A DNA stretch of 64,000 bases from Marinobacter panjinensis (GCF_005298175.1 NZ_SZYH01000001.1:2356001-2420000), one strand, 5' to 3'; positions 19,866 to 29,087 are shown, counted from the first letter of the stretch. Notes: generated by a model from the letters alone, not told the origin. Translations and numbers: made by a program.

Positions 19866-20073
19866 AACACATCAGGTCTCGCAACAGGGAACACGGGGGC
19901 GCTGTGATTCAGCATTGGTACGGCGGCAACTATAAATTTTTTGCCATAAAAATGAAACTAAACCGTCATAATCTCGATTGCTTGACCCAAGTCGCTGTAC
20001 AGATTGCCACGTTTGACTAATCTGACGCCTAATTGTGCAGATAGCGCACATCACCAAAAACAACAAGAGCGCC

Positions 20074-21180
20074 ATGACCCGACTCCCGGACCCGAGCCAG
20101 ACGATCGCCGACGAAAGTGAAGAAGAGCGGGTTTCCCGCCTGCTGACTGGCCTTTCGGCCATGGCTATCCTGTTCCTGTTGGGGATTGGCGCCAAGGCCT
20201 GGTTCGCAACCCATACCACCCACGCCGGTGCTCTGGTTATTTTTGCATCACTGGTGGCACTGAACATGCTGGTCTTCGCCCGCACCGGCCATCGCCAGCG
20301 GCAGAAAGGCGGCATGATATTCATCGTGGGGCTGCTTTTCGGATACCTGATTGTCACGGGTGGTGAGAGCAACACCGGACCGCTCTGGTTCTATGTCTTC
20401 CCGCCCTTGCTGTTCTATCTCACCGACCTGAAGACCGGGACTGCGGTGCTGCTGTTCTGCTGCCTGCTGGCGGTGGTGGTATTCCAGTTTCCGCAACTGC
20501 CATTGGTCACCGCCGAATACACCACCGACTTCAAGATTCGCTTTTTCGCCACGCTGACGTTCGAATCCATTTTCTGTTATGTGCTGGAAGCCAGCCGGCT
20601 GAAGGCTCGCAATGAACTGATGGACCTGGCCCGGGCCCACGCCTATGCTGCCCAGACCGACGAGCTGACGGGATTGTCCAACCGGAGGGAGATGCAACAT
20701 CGTTTGAACGCGGAATACTCCCGGTATCAGCGCTCAGGCCACCACTTTTCGATCGTCCTTATAGACCTGGACCTGTTCAAACACATTAATGACGATCACG
20801 GCCATGACGCTGGTGACGAGGTCCTTCGCAAATTCTCGGAACTTATGCAGGCTGTTATCCGCCAGACTGACGTGGCGGCGCGCTGGGGTGGCGAGGAATT
20901 CCTGATACTGCTGCCCGACACATCTCTACTCCAGGCTCTGACCCTCGCCGAGCGTTTACGTTTCGAAGTAGCCAACACCGAGTTCACTTTTGCCGGAAAG
21001 CGCCTTCCTATTACCATCAGTGCCGGTATCTGCTCCATTGCCAAGGCCGGCTCCGTGAACGAACTGCTGAAACAGGCCGACATCCATCTATACAACGCAA
21101 AGGAAGACGGCCGCAACCGCATTGCCCCGCGGGTACGCACCACCTCCAACGGGCACACTCCACCCGGCGCCCGTGCTTGA
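20074..21180 (+). CDS. Membrane diguanylate cyclase (GGDEF)
   Basis: Makes cyclic-di-GMP from two GTP. The 368-aa protein has about five to six N-terminal membrane helices (residues ~20-165), a short linker and a C-terminal GGDEF domain starting at DELTGLSNRREMQHRLNAEY. The active-site loop is intact as RWGGEEFLILLPD, and RQTD five residues earlier forms the allosteric inhibitory site, so both catalysis and product feedback are expected. The ATG at 20074 is preferred over an upstream GTG at 20035 lacking a ribosome site. The sensed signal is unknown. Confidence 0.9.
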   Translation: MTRLPDPSQTIADESEEERVSRLLTGLSAMAILFLLGIGAKAWFATHTTHAGALVIFASLVALNMLVFARTGHRQRQKGGMIFIVGLLFGYLIVTGGESNTGPLWFYVFPPLLFYLTDLKTGTAVLLFCCLLAVVVFQFPQLPLVTAEYTTDFKIRFFATLTFESIFCYVLEASRLKARNELMDLARAHAYAAQTDELTGLSNRREMQHRLNAEYSRYQRSGHHFSIVLIDLDLFKHINDDHGHDAGDEVLRKFSELMQAVIRQTDVAARWGGEEFLILLPDTSLLQALTLAERLRFEVANTEFTFAGKRLPITISAGICSIAKAGSVNELLKQADIHLYNAKEDGRNRIAPRVRTTSNGHTPPGARA

Positions 21181-21235
21181 GGCACAGGCACGCACTCGCT
21201 ATGATCGTGCCGCAATTCAACGAACAGGACGAGTT

Positions 21236-21703
21236 ATGGCATCAATCCGGATTCTGGTTGGCAGCGTCTACGGTGGCGCATTACTGACCGCGCGCGCACT
21301 GAAAAAAGACCTGGAACAGCAAGGGCACCAGATTACTGTTCTGGAAGATCCGCAGCTGGAGGATATATCCGGTAACACCGATCCAGTGTTGATCTGTACA
21401 TCCACCACGGGACAGGGCGAGGTTCCGCCAAACCTGCTGCCATTCTACCTGAGGCTCCGCGAGGAGCTGCCCCAGCAGCCGGGGCGTCCTTTTGGTCTCA
21501 TCGTACTGGGTGACAGCTCGTACGGGGATACGTTCTGCGGTGCCGGCGAGCTGATGGAGGAAGCCTTTTACGAAACCTCGGCGCGAAAAGTCGGCGACAC
21601 GCTGCAGATCGACGCCCTGGAAACCACGGAACCGGAAGTGGAAGCGGGGCCCTGGGCACGACAGTGGGTGGAAAACCTGGAAAGTACGTTGTGCAGGAAC
21701 TGA
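21236..21703 (+). CDS. mioC: MioC-like flavodoxin
   Basis: Small FMN-binding electron carrier, 155 aa. The start ILVGSVYGGALLTA is a variant of the phosphate-binding loop; TSTTGQGEVPPNLLPFY and VLGDSSYGDTFCGAG form the other FMN loops, as in MioC/CysJ flavodoxin domains. E. coli MioC supports biotin synthase in vitro. The gene starts 55 nt after the cyclase and may share its transcript, but has no known link with cyclic-di-GMP. Confidence 0.85.
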   Translation: MASIRILVGSVYGGALLTARALKKDLEQQGHQITVLEDPQLEDISGNTDPVLICTSTTGQGEVPPNLLPFYLRLREELPQQPGRPFGLIVLGDSSYGDTFCGAGELMEEAFYETSARKVGDTLQIDALETTEPEVEAGPWARQWVENLESTLCRN

Positions 21704-21783
21704 AAAACCCGTTATTTCTCCCTTGAGCACATCAGTGGTTGAAGCCATACTGACCTGCACAATCACAACACGATTGGAACTAC

Positions 21784-24357
21784 GTGCGCCATATTGCTCA
21801 GATTTTCGCCCTTGTGGGCGCATTGATCATAATGGCTTTCGGAACCCAGGCGAACCCCCCGGCATCCGGGTTTGCAGAGCCGGATATGGACTACATCCGG
21901 GTGACTCCTTCAGAAGAGTTGGATCTCAGGGAAGCACTTGCTTCCGATAGCTGGCAGTCACTGGAAGGCGAAAGTCCGAACTTCGGCTACATCCGCGATA
22001 CCGTGTGGCTCCGTATTCCTGTATCGGCGATTCCGGCTCAACTTGGCAGCCGGCAGCTGCTTGAAATACGCTACCCGCAACTGGACCAGATTACCTTCTA
22101 CCTCCTCGAAAACGGCGTTGTCCGCCAGCGCATTCTGACCGGCGATCATTACCCGTTTGACCAGCGCCCGATAAAGCACCGCAACTTCCTGTTTGCATTC
22201 GACGTCGATCCGGACAGCGACTACCAGATACTTCTGAGGGTGCGAACCCAGGGGGCGATGCAGATACCTGTACGGCTATGGAATCCCGCCGCTTTTTTTG
22301 AAGCGGCTTCGGTCGAGGATCAGATGCACGCGATTTATTACGGCATCCTGATCATGGTGATCTTCTTCAACCTGTTCATCTTCCTGGCCCTGCGCGAGCG
22401 CATGTATTTGCTGTATGTGCTTTCCACCCTGGGGTATCTGCTGCTGGTCGGTAGCCTGAACGGCAGCACCTACCAGTTACTCTGGCCAGGGCTGCCCTGG
22501 CTTCACAACCAGGCGATGATGCTGACGGTGCCGGTTGCCCTGGTCTTCACCCTGCTGTTCTCCCGTGCGTTTCTTGACCTCAAGTCCACCAGCCCGAAAA
22601 TGGACAAGCTGGTCTGGTATACCGTGGTCATCAATCTGGCGGTTGCCGTGGTCACCTTTATTACCGACTACAGTATTGCCAGCCGACTCACCGTGGCCCT
22701 GGCCATTCCCAGCTGTCTTCTGTTGACCGTGATCGGCCCGCTGCAATGGATCCGGGGAAACCCCCAGGCCAGCTATTACACCATTGCATGGGTATTGCTG
22801 ACGGTGGGTAGCGCAATGACCGCAGCCAATAAGTACGGGCTTATCCCCACCAATTTTGTAACGGTTTACGGCATGGAAATCGGCTCGGCCCTGGAAGCCA
22901 TCCTGTTGACCATTGCCCTCGCCGCCAGGCTTTACCAGGAGCGGGAAGACAAGGTGCGGGCACGGGAGGCGGAAATTGCAGCCATGGCGGCAAGGCGGTC
23001 GGCAGAATTGAGGCTGATCGATCAGGCGTTGCACAACCCGCTGACCGGATTGCCCAATCGCGCCTGCCTGGAAATGATGATCAACGAACTGATAACCCGG
23101 GAAGCGGGCAAACGGTTTTCCATATCGGTGATCCATCTCACCAATCTTCCGTCCATCACCAAAACCCTGGGGCACCGCAATACCGATCGCCTGATCGAGC
23201 TGGCCGCCCGACGTTTCAACAGCATCGTGGCAGACCTGCCCGGCATCTGCCCGGTGGAGACCACAGAACAACAGTCGTTCTATCTCGCCTCACTGGAGTC
23301 GTCCACCTTTGGCTTTGTGGTAGAGACCGACCTGTTGGCAGAGGTTCCACGGGCCGCGGCCCATGCCCTGCAAGAACTCCGCGAACCGCTGGATTACCTG
23401 GGTATGCAACTGCCCCTGGACCCGCGCACCGGCACCGCCATCTGTCCTGATCACGCCACAGACGCCAACACATTGATCCGCCGGGCCTTCATTGCCCAGG
23501 GTTCGGAAGATGCCAGAGACCGGGGCCTGGCCTTTTACCACCCAGCGCGGGATTCCTACAGTGCCGACCGCCTGACACTGGCTTCTGACCTGAGGCACGC
23601 CCTGAAGAACGACAGGCTTGCACTCTATCTGCAGCCAAAGCTGTTACTGAAAACCGGGGAGGTGGTCGGGCTTGAGGCGCTGATTCGCTGGCCGGATCAT
23701 AAAAATCCGGTTCCCGCAGATGAAATCATTGCCCTGGCGGAACAGACAGGACTGATCAAACCGCTGACTCGCTGGGTGCTGGAACAGTCGCTGGCGGTGA
23801 GAAGCCGGCTGCTTGAGCAGGGCTACACGCTTGGCCTGTCGGTAAATATCTCGCCCAACAACCTGAGGGAAAAAGATTTCCCGCTGTATGTGCAACGCTT
23901 GATGAGCAGTTACCACTCCCATCATGGCGCCATTACTCTGGAGGTTACGGAAACCTCCATGATGCAGGACCCGGTCAACTCCCTGGCGGCACTCAAATCA
24001 TTGCACGCCACCGGCATTCCCCTGTCCATTGACGACTTCGGCTCAGGCTACTCGTCGCTGTCCTATATCAAGCAGTTGCCCGCCAGCGAAATCAAGATCG
24101 ACCGGTCCCTGGTCACTGATCTGGCCACTGAAGCCGGTGACCGTGTCATTGTCAAAACCACCATCGACATGTGTCACAGCCTTGGCTACAGCGTGGTCGC
24201 CGAAGGTGTGGAGAAGCAGGAAACACTGGACCTGCTGGAGCAAATGGGCTGCGATATGATTCAGGGCTATTTCCTGACCCCACCACTGCCATTCGACGAT
24301 ATGACAGCGTGGCTGGATGAACGGGCCCGCCAGGACAATAGCCGCAAGATCGGCTAG
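21784..24357 (+). CDS. 7TMR-DISM sensor with degenerate GGDEF and intact EAL domain
   Basis: 857-aa membrane sensor. After a signal sequence comes a periplasmic 7TMR-DISM extracellular domain (to ~residue 175, with YIRDTVWLRIPV), then seven helices (~180-390), a coiled segment, a GGDEF-like domain and an EAL domain. Where GGDEF should be the sequence reads FYLASLESSTFGFVV, so cyclase activity is lost. The EAL domain keeps GLEALIRW, SIDDFGSGYSSLSY, EIKIDRSLV and EGVEKQETL, so cyclic-di-GMP hydrolysis is expected. The start is a GTG. Its stop shares a CTAG with the stop of tesB on the other strand. Confidence 0.88.
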   Translation: MRHIAQIFALVGALIIMAFGTQANPPASGFAEPDMDYIRVTPSEELDLREALASDSWQSLEGESPNFGYIRDTVWLRIPVSAIPAQLGSRQLLEIRYPQLDQITFYLLENGVVRQRILTGDHYPFDQRPIKHRNFLFAFDVDPDSDYQILLRVRTQGAMQIPVRLWNPAAFFEAASVEDQMHAIYYGILIMVIFFNLFIFLALRERMYLLYVLSTLGYLLLVGSLNGSTYQLLWPGLPWLHNQAMMLTVPVALVFTLLFSRAFLDLKSTSPKMDKLVWYTVVINLAVAVVTFITDYSIASRLTVALAIPSCLLLTVIGPLQWIRGNPQASYYTIAWVLLTVGSAMTAANKYGLIPTNFVTVYGMEIGSALEAILLTIALAARLYQEREDKVRAREAEIAAMAARRSAELRLIDQALHNPLTGLPNRACLEMMINELITREAGKRFSISVIHLTNLPSITKTLGHRNTDRLIELAARRFNSIVADLPGICPVETTEQQSFYLASLESSTFGFVVETDLLAEVPRAAAHALQELREPLDYLGMQLPLDPRTGTAICPDHATDANTLIRRAFIAQGSEDARDRGLAFYHPARDSYSADRLTLASDLRHALKNDRLALYLQPKLLLKTGEVVGLEALIRWPDHKNPVPADEIIALAEQTGLIKPLTRWVLEQSLAVRSRLLEQGYTLGLSVNISPNNLREKDFPLYVQRLMSSYHSHHGAITLEVTETSMMQDPVNSLAALKSLHATGIPLSIDDFGSGYSSLSYIKQLPASEIKIDRSLVTDLATEAGDRVIVKTTIDMCHSLGYSVVAEGVEKQETLDLLEQMGCDMIQGYFLTPPLPFDDMTAWLDERARQDNSRKIG

Positions 24358-25211
24358 CCCCGGTGACGAATCAACGCTTCCTGCGTTGTCGACGCCACCA
24401 GCCTTCCCTGCTGATCAAAGAAGTTGCCACGATTGAAGCCGCGCCCGCCGGACGCACTGGGGCTGTCCTTGTCGTACAGCAGCCAATCGTCCATACGGAA
24501 CTCACGATGGAACCAGATGGAATGGTCCAGGCTGGCTATCTGCATCTTCTTGCTCATGAAAGTCACACCATGGGGATTGAGTGCGGTTCCCAGGAACGAG
24601 AAGTCCGAGGCGTAGGTCAGCAGGCACCGGTGAAGTACCGGGTCGTCTGGCAGATGCCCCTGGGTGCGGAACCAGCTTTGTTTATAGGGAGGGCGGGGCT
24701 CCGGCTTTAACGGGTTGACCGGATCCACCGGCCGGATTTCGATGGGGCGATCCCGGACCAGGGTATCTCGCAGGTGCTCCGGCACGTGGGGCGCAAGCAT
24801 CTTGCCATAGTCCTGTTCTGACTTGAGGCTGTCAGGATCCGGGGCAGACGGCATGTCCAACTGATGCTCGAAACCGTCCTCGGCGACCTGAAACGACATG
24901 GAACCGGTCAGGATTTCCTTGCCATCCTGGCGCGCAATCACCCGGCGGACGGAAAAACTGCTGCCGTCACGAACCCGCTGGACTTCATAGTCGATGGGCA
25001 TGCTGTGATTGCCCGGCCGCAGGAAGTAGGCATGCAGGGAGTGAGGCAGCCGCCCTTCGACAGTGCGGCTGGCGGCCATCAGTGCCTGGCCCAGGACCTG
25101 GCCACCAAACACGTTGGGAAAGCCAAGATCTTCGCTGTCACCCTGGAAGTGGTCGTCACCCATCGGGGAAAGATCCAGCAGATCCACCAGTTTTCTGGTT
25201 ACTTCCAGCAT
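24354..25211 (-). CDS. tesB: Acyl-CoA thioesterase II
   Basis: Hydrolyses medium- to long-chain acyl-CoA to free acid and CoA. The 285-aa double-hotdog protein has N-terminal LGFPNVFGGQVLGQALMAAS and LPHSLHAYFLRPGNHS, and in the second hotdog SLDHSIWFHREFRMDDWLLY, the TesB signature with the catalytic Asp region. The start at 25211 has AGGAG five nt upstream; the longer frame from 25247 does not. It lies 80 nt downstream of the rubredoxin reductase on the same strand and overlaps by 4 nt, tail to tail, the EAL gene. Confidence 0.93.
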   Translation of the reverse strand: MLEVTRKLVDLLDLSPMGDDHFQGDSEDLGFPNVFGGQVLGQALMAASRTVEGRLPHSLHAYFLRPGNHSMPIDYEVQRVRDGSSFSVRRVIARQDGKEILTGSMSFQVAEDGFEHQLDMPSAPDPDSLKSEQDYGKMLAPHVPEHLRDTLVRDRPIEIRPVDPVNPLKPEPRPPYKQSWFRTQGHLPDDPVLHRCLLTYASDFSFLGTALNPHGVTFMSKKMQIASLDHSIWFHREFRMDDWLLYDKDSPSASGGRGFNRGNFFDQQGRLVASTTQEALIRHRG

Positions 25212-25291
25212 GCCCGCTCCTGTCAACTTAGTTAGCTCACGAATCACTTTCTACCGCAAGCCGTCGATTTTCGCAATCCCGATGCCACCGA

Positions 25292-26446
25292 TCAATTGTG
25301 GATTGGTGGCACTTCTTTTGACAGGGCCTGTTTCTCCACGGCGTAACGGCCAGTGACGGCAAACCCGAGGACTTCGCCGGAATCGCTCTTGAACAGGGCC
25401 CGGACATCCTGGCCGTCTGCATCCACATCCCAGTTGCCCGAGGCATCGGGTGGTGGCGGACAGACCGCTGTCGGGCAACAGGGTGTCTTGATCATCACCG
25501 GCATGGTGCCGTATTTCACTTCGGTTCTTTCACCCGCCAGGGTTTTCGCCAGCGCACGGGCACAGGCCATCAACGGCATCACATAGAGCAACACGTGGCC
25601 GTCCACCTCCGCGCAGTCACCCAGGGCATAGATATCCGCTGCGGATGTTTCCAGGGCACGGTTCACCATAATTCCCCGGTTGGTGTCCAGCCCGGCTGCA
25701 GCAGCAAGCTCTGTGCGGGGCCTCAACCCTACGGCGGAAATCACCAGATCCGCATCCAGCGTTTCGCCATTGCCCAGCGTCAGGTTCACGCCATTACCCC
25801 TGGCAGAAACATGTTCCACCACCGTTTCCAGGTGAAACCGGACACCCAGCTTTTCCAGACTGCTGCGCACCGCTTCTGCGGCGGGCAGTGGCAACAGCCC
25901 CGGCATTACGGTATCGGAGGGGGCGATCACGTCCACCTCGTAGTCACCATTGCGCAGGTCATTGGCGAACTCGCAGCCGATCAGGCCGGCACCCATGATG
26001 GCTACCCGTTTTTTTCCCTGCAGGGCATTGCGAAAGGCGCGGTAGTCCACCAGATCGTTAATCGAGTACACGTGTTCCTGACCATCGCCAGCAATGGACA
26101 GACGAATCACATCAGCACCCCAGGCCAGCACCAGCTTGCTGTAAACCAGCCGTTCATCCCCCAGCACCAGTTCATGGGCGTGCGGATCAATACCGGTGAC
26201 AGTGGTGTAGGTGCGTAACTCCAGGTTCAGCTGCTCGACCATGGCGTTGGCTGATGCCTGGGCCAGCTCATCGGCCTCCTTGCCCTTGGTAAAGCCGGTA
26301 GAGAGCATGGGCTTGGAATAACTGAAGCCGTCATCCGCCGTGACCATGACGATGGGTGTACTTTCGTCCTGTTTACGGATCTCCTTTGCCAGGGTGTAAC
26401 CCGACAGCCCGGTTCCCACAATCACGATGGGTGCATCTGTGCTCAT
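25292..26446 (-). CDS. rubB: Rubredoxin-NAD(+) reductase
   Basis: Passes electrons from NADH via FAD to rubredoxin, which feeds alkane 1-monooxygenase or oxygen-reducing enzymes. The 384-aa protein has an N-terminal FAD motif IVIVGTGLSGYTLAKEI, a central NAD motif VAIMGAGLIGCEFANDL, and the FAD motif IYALGDCAEVDGHVL. The C-terminal domain includes the Cys/Pro-rich TPCCPTAVCPPPP. It is the second gene after rubredoxin (37-nt gap), the rubA-rubB order of Pseudomonas. No alkane hydroxylase gene lies in the window. Confidence 0.93.
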   Translation of the reverse strand: MSTDAPIVIVGTGLSGYTLAKEIRKQDESTPIVMVTADDGFSYSKPMLSTGFTKGKEADELAQASANAMVEQLNLELRTYTTVTGIDPHAHELVLGDERLVYSKLVLAWGADVIRLSIAGDGQEHVYSINDLVDYRAFRNALQGKKRVAIMGAGLIGCEFANDLRNGDYEVDVIAPSDTVMPGLLPLPAAEAVRSSLEKLGVRFHLETVVEHVSARGNGVNLTLGNGETLDADLVISAVGLRPRTELAAAAGLDTNRGIMVNRALETSAADIYALGDCAEVDGHVLLYVMPLMACARALAKTLAGERTEVKYGTMPVMIKTPCCPTAVCPPPPDASGNWDVDADGQDVRALFKSDSGEVLGFAVTGRYAVEKQALSKEVPPIHN

Positions 26447-26483
26447 TACCTGCTCTCCGACTCTGTTTTCCGTACCGGCATCA

Positions 26484-26651
26484 TCAGCCGATTTCGATCA
26501 TCTCAAAATCTTCCTTACCCACACCGCAGTCAGGGCATTCCCAGTCCTCGGGCACATCTTCCCAGGCGGTTCCAGGCGCGATACCGTCGTCCGGCCAGCC
26601 TTCCGCTTCATCGTAAATAAAACCGCACACAACGCATTGCCACTTCTTCAT
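26484..26651 (-). CDS. rubA: Rubredoxin
   Basis: 55-aa iron protein. The four iron-binding cysteines are Cys6 and Cys9 in [12 protein letters not shown], and Cys39 and Cys42 in [14 protein letters not shown]. Family residues [17 protein letters not shown] are present. GGAGG stands 6 nt before the ATG at 26651. It carries electrons from the reductase encoded directly downstream to a terminal acceptor such as alkane hydroxylase. Confidence 0.97.
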   Translation of the reverse strand: MKKWQCVVCGFIYDEAEGWPDDGIAPGTAWEDVPEDWECPDCGVGKEDFEMIEIG

Positions 26652-26680
26652 GCCATTCCTCCGAAACTCATCAGGGCGCG

Positions 26681-26720
26681 ATAATAATTGTCAGACAATC
26701 ATGCACGCAAGTCTTTCTTA
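26681..26720 (-). promoter_or_regulatory. Putative rubredoxin promoter with a dyad in the spacer
   Basis: Minus-strand TTGCGT is followed after 18 nt by TATTAT. The spacer contains ATTGTC-T-GACAAT (26687-26699), a 6+6 dyad that could bind a regulator. The distance to the rubA start is about 30-35 nt. The -35 is poor, so this is tentative. Confidence 0.4.
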
Positions 26721-26880
26721 TGCCTTTCTGACACCATTCAAACGGTCAACCATCATACCCACCGCTGCCGCATTGACCAATGCCGGTGCCGACGGGCGTT
26801 TAACCGCTTTTGTGCCAATAGCCACAAATACCGACCTGCCGCAACCCGAAGGCCCCCTCCCTTCGACGCCCCTCCTCCGG

Positions 26881-26886
26881 TATAAT
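26881..26886 (+). promoter_or_regulatory. Consensus -10 box of hpt
   Basis: TATAAT at 26881-26886 followed by CCCCCG, a GC-rich discriminator. No good -35 at the normal distance. The same TATAATCCCCCG string occurs before ubiA at 28049. The transcript would start near 26893, about 23 nt before hpt. Confidence 0.5.
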
Positions 26887-26915
26887 CCCCCGTTTTACGA
26901 CAGGACCCGACCTTT

Positions 26916-27473
26916 ATGACCGATACCGTCGCCGAACTTAACCAGGTAATGGCCGAAGCCGACTGCCTGGTAAGCGAGCAGCAGGTTCAGGCTGCCGTTC
27001 AGTCCCTCGCGGACACTATTACCGGGCGCCTGAAAGACACCAATCCGCTGCTGTTCTGCGTCATGAACGGCGGCCTGATTCTTACCGGCCAGCTGTTACC
27101 GCGGCTGAAGTTCCCGGTTCAGGCGGAATACCTCCACGCTACCCGCTACCGTCAGGAAACCACCGGCGGCATACTGGAATGGAAACTGCGACCCGATGCC
27201 GACATGAATGGCCGCACGGTACTGATTGTCGACGATATCCTCGACGAAGGTACGACCCTCTGTGCCATTGCGGATTACTGCCTCGCCCACGGTGCCAAAG
27301 AGGTTCTGACGGCGGTGCTGGTGGATAAACAGCACGACCGCAAGGCAAGGCCGGATCTGAAGGCCGATTTCACCGGGCTGGAGGTGGAAGACCGCTTCCT
27401 GTTTGGCTATGGCATGGACTACAAAGGCTACTGGCGCAACGCCCCGGGAATTTATGCCGTCAAGGGACTGTAA
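26916..27473 (+). CDS. hpt: Hypoxanthine-guanine phosphoribosyltransferase
   Basis: Purine salvage: joins hypoxanthine or guanine to PRPP. The 185-aa protein has the PRPP-binding signature VLIVDDILDEGTTL around residue 105, the upstream loop LFCVMNGGLILTGQL, and a C-terminal base-binding segment DRFLFGYGMDYKGYWRN in which the Phe/Tyr stacks on the base. The last 20 nt overlap the start of ubiC, so the two genes are translationally coupled or nearly so. Confidence 0.93.
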   Translation: MTDTVAELNQVMAEADCLVSEQQVQAAVQSLADTITGRLKDTNPLLFCVMNGGLILTGQLLPRLKFPVQAEYLHATRYRQETTGGILEWKLRPDADMNGRTVLIVDDILDEGTTLCAIADYCLAHGAKEVLTAVLVDKQHDRKARPDLKADFTGLEVEDRFLFGYGMDYKGYWRNAPGIYAVKGL

Positions 27474-28014
27474 CCCTGTTCGCATCCCCCCAACGGACTG
27501 GTACCGCTCGTTTTCGGCAGCCGGGCTGAGACACCCGGCGGTTCATGGTCCCCTTGGCCACTGGCTGAAGCTGGAAGGCTCACTGACCCGTGCACTGCAG
27601 CTCAAGTGCCGTGAAAGCTTCCGTGTCGACATTCTCCAGGAAGGCTTTGCGCGCCCTACCCTGGAAGAAGCCCGCACCTTGAGCATCCCGGTGCGCCAGA
27701 ATGCCTGGGTGCGCGAGGTCTGCCTCAAAGGCGATGACACGCCCTGGGTGCTTGCCCGCACCATCATTCCCCTGGTCACTCTGGCAGGGCGTGGCCGGCG
27801 CCTGCGCAACCTGGGCCGCAGACCGCTGGGCGCTTACCTGTTCAGCAACCCGGAATGGCAAAGGGGGCCGTTCGAGACAGGTCTTTGCCACCGCAGCTGC
27901 AACGCCCAGCCTGTGGCAGCGCGCCGGTCCCGGTTCTTCAGTGGCAGCCACTCACTGCTGGTCGGCGAATACTTCCTGCCCACACTGACCGCCGGTGACC
28001 CCGGCACCCTTTAA
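27454..28014 (+). CDS. ubiC: Chorismate pyruvate-lyase
   Basis: First step of ubiquinone synthesis: chorismate to 4-hydroxybenzoate and pyruvate. The 186-aa protein carries GSLTRALQ, AWVREVCLKGDDTPWVLAR and LRNLGRRPLGAYLFSNPEW, all typical of UbiC, including the conserved Arg and Glu residues of the product pocket. The ATG at 27454 lies within the end of hpt (20-nt overlap), giving MPSRDCNPVRIPPTDWYR; longer in-frame starts would be read inside hpt. The next gene but one step in the pathway, ubiA, follows. Confidence 0.92.
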   Translation: MPSRDCNPVRIPPTDWYRSFSAAGLRHPAVHGPLGHWLKLEGSLTRALQLKCRESFRVDILQEGFARPTLEEARTLSIPVRQNAWVREVCLKGDDTPWVLARTIIPLVTLAGRGRRLRNLGRRPLGAYLFSNPEWQRGPFETGLCHRSCNAQPVAARRSRFFSGSHSLLVGEYFLPTLTAGDPGTL

Positions 28015-28048
28015 CCCGGGCCCCTTTAATCCGGGCACCACGGCTGGC

Positions 28049-28054
28049 TATAAT
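28049..28054 (+). promoter_or_regulatory. Consensus -10 box before ubiA
   Basis: TATAAT at 28049-28054 followed by CCCCCG, the same 12-nt string as before hpt. It gives ubiA its own transcript in addition to read-through from ubiC. The -35 region is weak. Confidence 0.5.
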
Positions 28055-28098
28055 CCCCCGCTCAGTTCCCCGAACTTCATCCGATACGGACCAAGCCC

Positions 28099-28986
28099 AT
28101 GCTGCCCAATGCCGTGCCCGCACATGTTCAGGCCCGCCTGACAGATTACGCCCGCCTGTTGCGACTCGATCGCCCGATCGGCAGCCTGCTTCTGCTATGG
28201 CCGACCTACTGGGCACTATGGCTGGCGGCGGACGGCTTTCCCGGCATCGGCAACTTTATCGTGTTCACCCTGGGTGTTTTCCTGATGCGGGCTGCCGGCT
28301 GTGCCATCAACGATTTTGCCGACCGCAAGGTGGATCGCCACGTCAAACGCACCAAGGACCGCCCGCTGACCTCCGGCCGGATCGAAGCCTGGGAGGCTGT
28401 TGCGCTGTTTGCCGGCATTTGCCTGGTGGCCTTCCTGATGGTGATTCTTTTCACCAACACTTTGACGCTGTACCTCTCGTTTGGCGGCGTGGTACTGGCG
28501 TTTATTTATCCGTTCATGAAGCGCTACACCCACCTGCCACAGCTGTTTCTCGGTGCCGCCTTCTCCTGGGCCATTCCCATGGCCTGGGCTGCTGAAGCCG
28601 GTGAGGTCACCCGCATGGCATGGCTGCTGTTCACCGCCAACGTGCTCTGGACCGTCGCCTACGACACCCTTTACGCCATGGTCGACCGCGACGACGACAT
28701 AAAGATTGGTATCAAGTCCACGGCCATTCTTTTCGGCGAGGCAGACCGGGCGGTTATTGCCATTCTTCAGGCATTGGTGGTGCTGATCCTTATAATGGTA
28801 GGCCAGCAGGCCGAGCTGAGTGTTTTCTACTACCTGGGACTCGTGGCTATGGCCTGCCTGTTCGTCTTCCAGCAACACCTTGCCCGTTACCGGGAAAGGG
28901 CTGGCTGCTTCAAGGCATTCCTCAACAATAACTGGGCGGGTTTTGCGGTCTTCACTGGCTTACTGTTGGACTTGATCATTCATTAA
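28099..28986 (+). CDS. ubiA: 4-hydroxybenzoate octaprenyltransferase
   Basis: Inner-membrane prenyltransferase that adds the polyprenyl tail to 4-hydroxybenzoate. The 295 aa contain about eight to nine helices and both Asp-rich sites: [20 protein letters not shown] (NDxxDxxxD) near residue 70 and [17 protein letters not shown] near residue 192, which bind the Mg-diphosphate. The start [20 protein letters not shown] is also typical. It is 84 nt downstream of ubiC on the same strand. Confidence 0.96.
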   Translation: MLPNAVPAHVQARLTDYARLLRLDRPIGSLLLLWPTYWALWLAADGFPGIGNFIVFTLGVFLMRAAGCAINDFADRKVDRHVKRTKDRPLTSGRIEAWEAVALFAGICLVAFLMVILFTNTLTLYLSFGGVVLAFIYPFMKRYTHLPQLFLGAAFSWAIPMAWAAEAGEVTRMAWLLFTANVLWTVAYDTLYAMVDRDDDIKIGIKSTAILFGEADRAVIAILQALVVLILIMVGQQAELSVFYYLGLVAMACLFVFQQHLARYRERAGCFKAFLNNNWAGFAVFTGLLLDLIIH

Positions 28987-29013
28987 CCCGACAAATTCCG
29001 ACACAGGCGGATC

Positions 29014-29049
29014 CTGTCATATACTTGTAACACTACCCGGTTGTAATAA
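29014..29049 (+). promoter_or_regulatory. Pho box and -10 of phoBR
   Basis: CTGTCAT (29014-29020), 4 nt, then TTGTAAC (29025-29031) match the two 7-nt direct repeats of the PhoB box. TAATAA at 29044-29049 is at the right distance for a PhoB-activated promoter, which replaces a -35 element by the box. This implies autoactivation of phoBR when phosphate is low. Confidence 0.8.
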
Positions 29050-29087
29050 GGCAGCAACAATACAAGGTCTGACACAGGTTAATGCTC

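Noticed and set aside
19866..20073. Pho box in the pit / cyclase intergenic region
   Set aside because: A single CTGTACAG and scattered GTCAT-like strings occur, but no pair of 7-nt repeats with 4-nt spacing.
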